DNA from: Thermoprotei archaeon
GTDB taxonomy: Archaea; Thermoproteota; Thermoprotei; Thermofilales; Thermofilaceae
Length of the DNA stretch: 11,464 nucleotides
Reading direction: 5' to 3'
NCBI GenBank assembly: GCA_003649495.1
Contig: QMRZ01000036.1
Location: 1 to 11,464 of the forward strand
Part shown: piece after piece, positions 6,357 to 11,464 of the stretch
Numbering within the stretch: position 1 is the stretch's first letter
Layout of the letters: each line of letters starts with the position of its first letter
Position numbers and translations under genes: made by a program
Notes under the pieces: model-generated
What the model saw: only the letters and a program-made list of their open reading frames with translations
Told to the model about the DNA's origin: nothing
Databases searched by the model: none

Positions 6357-7697
6357 TTACTGGCCGCTTGGCCTCTCGAGCTCTAGTAGCTGGACCGCGT
6401 GTGGGCCTATGACGCATGTGAGGCCATCGCATGCGTTAACGGGTGAGAGGTCGTGATCCGCGTCGACTACTAGCGCCTTGATGACCCTGAATTCCTCATC
6501 CAGCTCTAGTCTATAGCGCACTGCGAGAACTCCGTGATTGCTGATTAGCACGTATAGAGAGCCATTCGGCGCGAGCCCAGCAGCTACAGCGAGCTCATAG
6601 CCCTCGACTCCGGCTTCAACCCTGACAGTTCCCTCGATGAGCCGCTTAAAGGCTAGCCAGGCGTAGAATGGCTTGCCAGGCCTACCATCAGCGTAGAACA
6701 TCCCTCCCCAGTTCCACGCATCGCCCCTGTACAGGACTGCGATGTCCACGGGCGCATCCTGCAACCAGATCAGCGTCGAAGTCTGGAATGCCGCCACCGT
6801 GGGTCCTCTAAAGAAGTCCCAGGGCTCCTTATTCCACCAGTAGTTCCACTCATCCAGTACGCTGGGCAGCTCCTCGTAGCCGTACTTTACCATGATCTCT
6901 CTAACGCGCCTAGCTCTCTCAACTATATCTCGGGGGTTCGTGGAGTACGCGTGCCAGGAGACGAAGTCGAGAGGCACGCCCCGACTCTTAGTGTAGTTCA
7001 GGAATTCCTCGAGGAACGTTAGGTTATAGGCTATGGTGGGCCCGCCGACCATAGCCTCAGGGTCGGCACGCTTAACCGCCCTCGCCAGAGTCTCATAGAG
7101 CCTGAAGTACTCCTGGGCGCTGAGGGCCCAGAACCTATCTATATCCGGTTCATTCCATATCTCCCACAGAATGTTATGGTAGCGGTAGCCATTGGCCCAG
7201 CCCCTCACATAGTGGAGGACTATGTGCTCCACTACGCTAGCCAGCTTATCCAGACTAACGTGAGGCCTATTCTTCGGAGGATCATGCCAATCGAACCCTA
7301 TCCTTAGGATGATCACCTTAGCCACCCTCTGGGCTGCCTCCACGTTCTTGTCGAGCGCGGAGAAGCTATAGCTGGCCGGGCTGCAGGGATCCGCATCCGG
7401 GTTGGGGAATATGATGTCCAGGTCGTCAGCCATGTGTAGATCGTGGAACCTTATGACCCTGATCCCCAGCTCCACGTAGTAGTCAGTGAGGTTGAGGGAG
7501 CGGGTGGTGTTCCAACCACGGGGGCTCAGAGGCCCACAGTTGACCCCCCTCAGGTCCTTGAAGCGGCCCAGCAGCTTAGACGTATTCACGGTTATCCTGG
7601 CCTCCACCACCTCTCCGCCCCTCCTCACCTCACGGTAGGCCAGCAGGGCTAATATCACTATTAGCGCTGCTAGCCCCGCTAGGGCCAGCCTCTTCAC
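6357..7697 (-). CDS. Membrane-anchored GH39-like glycoside hydrolase
   Basis: A 446-residue protein with an N-terminal MKR followed by one hydrophobic helix (about 4-20), indicating a secreted or membrane-anchored enzyme facing outside. The body is a clan GH-A TIM barrel most like family 39 (beta-xylosidase/alpha-L-iduronidase). WEIWNEPDIDRFW holds the acid/base Glu183, SWHAYS (248-252) is the conserved His segment, and LDEWNYWW holds the nucleophile candidate Glu283. A C-terminal beta domain follows (about 360-440), normal for the family. Six N-x-S/T sequons (N38, N63, N69, N225, N234, N378) fit a glycosylated surface protein. Probable substrates are xylose-type or uronic acid-containing polysaccharides, but specificity is not shown. 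The GTG start is 27 bases from a CTTAATAC box, so it is likely leaderless. It is divergent from the racemase gene. Confidence 0.85.
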   Translation of the reverse strand: MKRLALAGLAALIVILALLAYREVRRGGEVVEARITVNTSKLLGRFKDLRGVNCGPLSPRGWNTTRSLNLTDYYVELGIRVIRFHDLHMADDLDIIFPNPDADPCSPASYSFSALDKNVEAAQRVAKVIILRIGFDWHDPPKNRPHVSLDKLASVVEHIVLHYVRGWANGYRYHNILWEIWNEPDIDRFWALSAQEYFRLYETLARAVKRADPEAMVGGPTIAYNLTFLEEFLNYTKSRGVPLDFVSWHAYSTNPRDIVERARRVREIMVKYGYEELPSVLDEWNYWWNKEPWDFFRGPTVAAFQTSTLIWLQDAPVDIAVLYRGDAWNWGGMFYADGRPGKPFYAWLAFKRLIEGTVRVEAGVEGYELAVAAGLAPNGSLYVLISNHGVLAVRYRLELDEEFRVIKALVVDADHDLSPVNACDGLTCVIGPHAVQLLELERPSGQ

Positions 7698-7719
7698 GGT
7701 ACAGGCTGTCGAGTGGGGA

Positions 7720-7727
7720 GTATTAAG
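7720..7727 (-). promoter_or_regulatory. TATA-like box for the GH39-like gene
   Basis: CTTAATAC on the minus strand is centred 27 bases before GTG 7697. Confidence 0.6.
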
Positions 7728-7750
7728 CGGCGCGCCTAGTACCGGTGAGT

Positions 7751-7758
7751 CTTTTTAG
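7751..7758 (+). promoter_or_regulatory. TATA-like box for the racemase
   Basis: CTTTTTAG is centred 25 bases before GTG 7780. Only about 24 bases separate it from the divergent GH39 box, so the two promoters may share regulation. Confidence 0.55.
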
Positions 7759-7779
7759 CAGCCTATCCCCCAGTGCCCT

Positions 7780-8487
7780 GTGAGGAGGGTCATCGGGATA
7801 GTTGGGGGGTTAAGTCCTGAGTCAACTGTCGTGTACTACGAGCACATTATCAGGGAGTACAGGAGGCGATTTGGGGATCACAGCTACCCCGAGATAGTGA
7901 TCTACAGCGTGAACTTCCAGCGCTTCGTAGACTGGATGAGGAGAGAGGAGTGGAGCCACATAGCGGGCGCCTTAGTGGAGGCGGTGGAGAAGCTCTATAG
8001 GGCAGGCGCCGACTTCGCGCTGATAGCCTCCAACACGATGCACATAGTTTTCGATGAAGTGAGGAGGCGTTCCCCCATACCGTTAATCAGCATAGTGGAG
8101 GCGACAGCCGACGCGGTGAAGAGGCGCGGTCTGAGGAAGGTGGGGCTACTAGGCACGCTATTCACGATGACTAAGAACTTCTACAGGGAGGGGCTTGCCA
8201 GGCACGGGATTGAAGTCATAGTCCCGCCCCCCGAGGACATGGAGCTGGTAGATAAGGTGATATTCGAGGAGCTGGTTAACGGAGTGGTCAAGGCTGAGTC
8301 TAGGAGGGAATACCTTAGGATCATTAGAGGGCTGAGGGAAGAGGGGGCTCAGGGGGTAATCCTCGGCTGCACCGAGATACCTATGCTGGTGGGCCCAGGA
8401 GACGTAGATATACCCCTGTTCGATACTACAAGGATCCATGCAGAGCGGGCACTGGCTGTGGCTCTAGGGGAGGAGGACTTGCAGTGA
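7780..8487 (+). CDS. Aspartate/glutamate racemase family protein (YgeA-like)
   Basis: A 235-residue cofactor-independent amino-acid racemase of the Asp/Glu/hydantoin racemase superfamily. The N-terminal IGIVGGLSPEST (5-16) matches the GGMGPxAT substrate loop, NTMH follows at 85-88, and LGCTEIPML (195-203) holds the second catalytic residue Cys197. The first catalytic Cys of standard aspartate racemases is Ser84 here (ASNTMH). E. coli YgeA has Thr at the matching place and the same NTMH, so this is a YgeA-type active site with a Ser/Cys pair. Function would be interconversion, possibly biased in one direction, of L- and D-forms of Asp, Glu or another amino acid. The GTG start is 25 bases after a CTTTTTAG box (leaderless). 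Confidence 0.88.
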   Translation: MRRVIGIVGGLSPESTVVYYEHIIREYRRRFGDHSYPEIVIYSVNFQRFVDWMRREEWSHIAGALVEAVEKLYRAGADFALIASNTMHIVFDEVRRRSPIPLISIVEATADAVKRRGLRKVGLLGTLFTMTKNFYREGLARHGIEVIVPPPEDMELVDKVIFEELVNGVVKAESRREYLRIIRGLREEGAQGVILGCTEIPMLVGPGDVDIPLFDTTRIHAERALAVALGEEDLQ

Positions 8488-8510
8488 GGAAGCGTGAATG
8501 AGTAATAGCT

Positions 8511-8518
8511 ATTTTTAA
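8511..8518 (+). promoter_or_regulatory. TATA-like box for surE
   Basis: ATTTTTAA is centred 26 bases before ATG 8541, giving a leaderless message independent of the racemase gene. Confidence 0.6.
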
Positions 8519-8540
8519 GGGCGCCAGCGGTCTAGAGGAT

Positions 8541-9326
8541 ATGAGGATAGCGGTAACTAACGACGATGGAGTCTACAGCCCCGGCCTACTCCTGCTATAC
8601 GAGGCCGTTAGCTCATTAGGCGAGACGGTGGTCATTGCGCCCCTGGAGCCCAGATCGGCCAAGGGAGCCTCACTCTCGCTGGAGGAGCCCATAAGGCTCT
8701 ACGAGCTGGAGGTAGAGGGCGTACACGTGTATGGGATCAGCGGCTCACCTAGTGACGCTGTTCACGTAGCTAGGGAGCTACTGGGGAAGGTGGATGTGCT
8801 AGTGTCTGGGGTAAATATCGGCGATAACACTAGCATCCAGAACATCCTGGTCTCTGGTACTGTGGGCGCGGCGGCTGAAGCAGCGCTCCTGGGAATTCCC
8901 GCGGTGGCATTCTCAGCTGATGTAGAGGGGCCACGCCAATTCCTGGAGGATGATTACAGGAGGCTAGTGGTAAGGGCTGCAAGAGCCGTTACCAGGCTGG
9001 TGGCCGAGGAGGGGCTGCCAGAGGGTGTGGACCTCCTGTGCGTCAACTTCCCCCGCGAGTTCCGAGGTATCGTGAAGCTAGCTCCCCCAGCCAGGCTGAG
9101 GTGGAGGGAGAAGCTTGAGAGACGCGTAGATCCTCGAGGGAGAGTCTACTACTGGCTCTACGGCGAGCCCATGGACCCTGAGCCTGGCACTGATGTATAC
9201 GTCGTCCACGTTGAGGGGGGGATAGCCATAACTCCCATCAGCCTGGACTTCAGGGCTCGGGGCATAAACAGCGTGAAGCTGGAGCGCTTAGCGACCGAAG
9301 TCTCGCGTGCTGTTGCTAAGTGTTAA
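8541..9326 (+). CDS. surE: 5'/3'-nucleotidase SurE
   Basis: A 261-residue SurE phosphatase, which removes phosphate from nucleoside 5'- or 3'-monophosphates using a divalent metal in the cytoplasm. Motifs in order: VTNDDG (5-10) with metal ligands Asp8 and Asp9, the RSAKGAS loop with Ser39, GSPSDAV (68-74), SGVNIGDN (89-96) with metal ligand Asn92, and SGTVGAAAEA (105-114). Length and order are normal for the family. The ATG start is 26 bases after an ATTTTTAA box, so a leaderless transcript is likely. It converges on the DUF1611 gene, and the two stop codons overlap by four bases. Confidence 0.95.
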   Translation: MRIAVTNDDGVYSPGLLLLYEAVSSLGETVVIAPLEPRSAKGASLSLEEPIRLYELEVEGVHVYGISGSPSDAVHVARELLGKVDVLVSGVNIGDNTSIQNILVSGTVGAAAEAALLGIPAVAFSADVEGPRQFLEDDYRRLVVRAARAVTRLVAEEGLPEGVDLLCVNFPREFRGIVKLAPPARLRWREKLERRVDPRGRVYYWLYGEPMDPEPGTDVYVVHVEGGIAITPISLDFRARGINSVKLERLATEVSRAVAKC

Positions 9327-9347
9327 ACCTTCCCCACACGCTTAAGC
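9315..9347. terminator. Bulged hairpin over the surE/DUF1611 stop codons
   Basis: GCTAAGTGT at 9315-9323 can pair with ACACgCTTAaGC at 9336-9347 (nine pairs, two single-base bulges). The overlapping stops of the two convergent genes lie at the arm/loop junction. It is a possible bidirectional 3'-end signal but imperfect. Confidence 0.25.
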
Positions 9348-10372
9348 CTACACACAACGGCGTCCACCAGCTTTCCTGGATCCCTGCGGGGGTCGGCAGC
9401 TGGTAGCCCCACCTCTTCCTCTATCCTGCTGCACGCCTCATCCACCTCCCCCCTACTCCTGCCATAGCCCATTACCGAGACTGCTACAACTTCGGCCTTC
9501 GCTAGGAGCCTTAACGCCTTGATCTCATCCTCAATGGGCCTCACCGGCACGTTGAAGCCATCCCTGAGAGTCCTCCAGGGATCGTGAGCCAGCACTACGG
9601 CCTCAGGCATGCAGCCATATAGGATGGCTAGCGATACCTGCCCATAGGCGGGGTGCAACACCGAGGCCTGACCCTCGACGATCACCGGGTTAAACCCCCT
9701 GGCATCGACCTCAAGGACTGCCTGCTCGACTACCCCAGGGCAGAAGTCGGAGGGTACTGCATCCACTACCACGCCAGCGTGAGCGCCAGCTAAGATTAGC
9801 GTCTGACCCGTAGCTACGATCCCAGGCCTAAAGCCGCGCCGTTCCATCTCTCTCGCGAGCTCCAGAACTGTAACGTTCTTCCCAACTACACAGTCAGTAC
9901 CAGCTACCAGCACCCTGCCACACTTAGTGCGCAGGACCTCCCCCCTCCAGATCTGCAGCCTGCCTGGAGGACGCCTCACATCAACAATCCTCACGCCGCG
10001 CTTACTAGCCTCCTCAGCTAGCTCTGGGTCATCACCGAGGAACTGGTGAAGCCCACTCCACACTTCCAAGCCGTGCTGGATGGCACGCTTCACCACCTCC
10101 CTATACTCGGGAGGCAGAAAGCCTCCTATCGTCGCCACGCCGATTATTAACGCCTCAGGCTCGTACTCAAGTGCCTCCTCCAGCGATGAGACCACTGGCA
10201 CGCCTACCCTGCCAAGCCCCAACACTTCGCCAGCATCCATCCCTGCATGAGTGCTATCTATCACAGCCACCACCTCAAACCTCCTACCATTATACATCAC
10301 TAGGATATTGGCCGTCTTGCCCTCTAGGGAACCCAGAGAACTCTCCGCCAACACTACAGCCCTCTTGACCAC
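9323..10372 (-). CDS. DUF1611 / DgcN-like protein
   Basis: A 349-residue predicted cytoplasmic protein of the DUF1611 family. Bacterial DgcN of this family is reported as a D-glutamate N-acetyltransferase. The N-terminal half (about 1-135) is Rossmann-like, beginning RAVVLAESSLGSLEGKTA. The C-terminal half carries the family P-loop GTDCVVGKNVT (158-168), then IVATGQT (185-191) and VEGQASVLHPAYG (232-244). The P-loop usually reads GK-x-TT; here Val replaces the first Thr, a conservative but unusual change. The frame also has an upstream TTG at 10384. I choose GTG 10372 because a strong TTTAAA-type box is centred 27 bases upstream and the family N-terminus starts there. Activity on D-glutamate is inference; a Glu/Asp racemase gene two genes away fits a D-amino-acid role. 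Confidence 0.82.
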   Translation of the reverse strand: MVKRAVVLAESSLGSLEGKTANILVMYNGRRFEVVAVIDSTHAGMDAGEVLGLGRVGVPVVSSLEEALEYEPEALIIGVATIGGFLPPEYREVVKRAIQHGLEVWSGLHQFLGDDPELAEEASKRGVRIVDVRRPPGRLQIWRGEVLRTKCGRVLVAGTDCVVGKNVTVLELAREMERRGFRPGIVATGQTLILAGAHAGVVVDAVPSDFCPGVVEQAVLEVDARGFNPVIVEGQASVLHPAYGQVSLAILYGCMPEAVVLAHDPWRTLRDGFNVPVRPIEDEIKALRLLAKAEVVAVSVMGYGRSRGEVDEACSRIEEEVGLPAADPRRDPGKLVDAVVCRLKRVGKV

Positions 10373-10393
10373 GAGCCAGCCCAAGAATTACCG

Positions 10394-10405
10394 AATTTAA
10401 AATTT
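10394..10405 (-). promoter_or_regulatory. TATA-like box for the DUF1611 gene
   Basis: AAATTTTAAATT on the minus strand is centred about 27 bases before GTG 10372, with purine-rich GGAGAGAA upstream resembling a BRE. It decides that start over TTG 10384. Confidence 0.6.
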
Positions 10406-10469
10406 CTCTCCATATCATCCCCTTTCTTTAAATCATTTATAGTAGGCCACGCCGTATAACTGCTAGAAA

Positions 10470-10479
10470 TTAAGCTTAA
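10470..10479. repeat. 10-bp perfect palindrome TTAAGCTTAA
   Basis: A perfect palindrome in the 190-bp divergent region between the DUF1611 gene and the right-edge gene. Nothing else marks its function; it could be a regulatory site or a chance AT-rich palindrome. Confidence 0.25.
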
Positions 10480-10512
10480 GCTAGAGCACGACCCCCTGCC
10501 AGAGGCTTTAAG

Positions 10513-10541
10513 ACAGTAGCTGAGCACATTGCCGCTACTGT
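10513..10541. repeat. 8-bp inverted repeat overlapping a TATA box, possible operator
   Basis: ACAGTAGC at 10513-10520 and GCTACTGT at 10534-10541 are perfect inverted copies separated by 13 bases. The spacing puts the arm centres two helical turns (21 bp) apart, as expected for a dimeric regulator binding one face of DNA. The right arm overlaps the start of the TATA-like TGTATAAC. A regulator bound here would block or recruit the basal machinery for the right-edge gene. Confidence 0.4.
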
Positions 10542-10546
10542 ATAAC
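10539..10546 (+). promoter_or_regulatory. TATA-like box for the right-edge gene
   Basis: TGTATAAC is centred about 20 bases before TTG 10563. Its first three bases overlap an arm of the inverted repeat at 10513-10541. Confidence 0.45.
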
Positions 10547-10562
10547 AGGCGACACACCAGTG

Positions 10563-11464
10563 TTGACTGCTGATCTGACGTGGAAGCCCGTAGCGGGCAT
10601 CATGCCTGGAGACGTGGTGATAAGCTTCATTGAGCGGCAGGGGCGCCTCTACCTGGCTGAAGCCAGGGTCATAGCTAAGGTTAGACACAGGAGGAAGAGG
10701 AGGGTATACAGTATAGGGGATAAACATGATGTAGTGAGGGCGATTGAGGATCGCCCATGGCTAATCGATGAGCGGGGCAGGCTTTTATGGGCGAGCACGC
10801 GGCAGGTCGCTGAGCGCGGCTACCTGCTGAGCTTCTCGCCACGTCCCATAGGGCCTCTTGAGCACGCTCGGAAATCCGTAGGGGAACTGGATGAGGCCCC
10901 TGAAATTGATGCGCCCATGCGGCCTCGACAATTAAGTGCTACAGGAGTGAGCTACTCAGCTATCCTCACCATGCCCACTGTTAACGCGATTAACATCTCG
11001 CATGGATGTAGGCTGAGGGAGGAGGGTGAGCTGGGGCAGGCGCGTGAGCACGCACGCTGCATGGAGCGAGGATTGAGCCTAGATCGCGCGAGAATACCCC
11101 TGGCTAGAGCCTGGAGGCCCTGCCTCACATTAGGGGGCTTGCCGTGCCCTGTGGAGGAGTACGTGGAGGTGGGAAGAGACGGCTATGACTACATCTACGA
11201 CGTATCCACGGCTGCCAGGACATTCCTAGCCGACGTCACGATATTCACGGTCGACATGAGGGATATGTGGGCTGGAACATTAAACTGTAGCTTTCTGTAT
11301 CGTTGCGTATCTCTCTATATCGCTAGATTTATGGGGGGCGATGATGGTGTCAGGCGTGGGGATGAACTCGATGATCTAGGTGAGGGGGACTATCGTGAAC
11401 CCCTCCTCGCCTCAGGGAGCCCGCGTGAAGCCCCAGGCGACTGGGGCGGATGGACTCCCGAAGG
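10563..11464 (+). CDS. Unrecognised protein, 3' end beyond window
   Basis: An open frame of 300 codons without a stop runs from TTG 10563 off the right edge. I recognise no family. Residues about 6-40 (TWKPVAGIMPGDVVISFIE, then LYLAEARVIAK) weakly resemble the opening of PUA/EVE-like beta barrels, followed by a very basic patch at 41-47 (RHRRKRR). The middle has several cysteines (C149, C166, C187, C195, C242, C248). The last 40 residues seen are acidic and Gly/Pro/Asp-rich (GGDDGVRRGDELDDLGEGD), suggesting a disordered tail. Arginine is encoded about equally by CGN and AGR, with more CGT/CGA than in neighbours, a possible hint of different origin. The start is uncertain: TTG 10563 is about 20 bases after a TGTATAAC box, and ATG 10602 is the alternative. 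Confidence 0.6.
   Translation, partial: MTADLTWKPVAGIMPGDVVISFIERQGRLYLAEARVIAKVRHRRKRRVYSIGDKHDVVRAIEDRPWLIDERGRLLWASTRQVAERGYLLSFSPRPIGPLEHARKSVGELDEAPEIDAPMRPRQLSATGVSYSAILTMPTVNAINISHGCRLREEGELGQAREHARCMERGLSLDRARIPLARAWRPCLTLGGLPCPVEEYVEVGRDGYDYIYDVSTAARTFLADVTIFTVDMRDMWAGTLNCSFLYRCVSLYIARFMGGDDGVRRGDELDDLGEGDYREPLLASGSPREAPGDWGGWTPE

Noticed and set aside
1293..7697. A single sugar-degradation cluster (kinase, TIM-barrel isomerase, GH39-like enzyme)
   Set aside because: The three genes are kilobases apart on both strands with separate promoters and unrelated genes between; no transporter or regulator links them.
10385..10562. A tRNA or C/D-box RNA in the region left of the right-edge gene
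   Set aside because: I found no cloverleaf, no C-box/D-box pair at proper spacing and no RNA-like GC-rich block; only TATA-like elements and the inverted repeats are visible.
10354..10727. Minus-strand open frames at 10354-10557 and 10476-10727
   Set aside because: They overlap the divergent promoter region and the right-edge gene, have no TATA box at the right spacing, and encode no recognisable protein.
1..11464. Mobile element or defence island
   Set aside because: No transposase, integrase, toxin-antitoxin pair, CRISPR repeat or long direct repeat was seen; most genes are ordinary housekeeping or metabolic families.

Overview
The window looks like chromosomal DNA of a GC-rich, probably hyperthermophilic archaeon of the Thermoproteota (Crenarchaeota). 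The reasons are the heavy use of AGG for arginine and ATA for isoleucine, frequent GTG and TTG starts, archaeal TATA-like boxes about 24-27 bases before start codons with almost no leader, and archaea-typical families (FUN14, DUF1611, SurE, YkgJ-type cysteine cluster). A Thermofilum-like lineage is possible, but I cannot place it with confidence. I saw no rRNA, tRNA, CRISPR array, insertion sequence or integrase. No stretch over 300 bases lacks a gene.

Left part (1-2835), minus strand: an FGGY-family sugar kinase is followed by a ClC-family chloride channel/transporter that runs off the left edge. The ClC protein lacks both the gating glutamate and the proton glutamate, so it is predicted to be a passive channel and not a Cl-/H+ antiporter.

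Middle (2836-6356): a YkgJ-like eight-cysteine protein (+) and an 86-residue orphan (-) converge. They are followed on the + strand by a FUN14 membrane protein, a nitroreductase, a sugar-phosphate isomerase/epimerase-type TIM barrel, and a C-terminally membrane-anchored protein. The N-terminal coiled coil of that last protein appears split by a one-base frameshift. Most of these genes have their own TATA box, so they look like single-gene units more than one operon.

Right part (6357-10562): a membrane-anchored GH39-like glycosidase (-) and a YgeA-like Asp/Glu racemase (+) are divergent from an 82-bp promoter region. They are followed by SurE (+) and a convergent DUF1611/DgcN-like protein (-) whose stop codon overlaps that of SurE. 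The racemase and the DUF1611 protein may both belong to D-amino-acid metabolism, but this is inference from families and proximity.

Right edge (10563-11464): an open frame of at least 300 codons with no stop encodes a protein I do not recognise. A perfect 8-bp inverted repeat overlaps its predicted TATA box. Perfect or near-perfect hairpins sit exactly on or beside the stop codons of four genes. Together with the ClC substitutions and the split coiled coil, these are the observations most worth checking.
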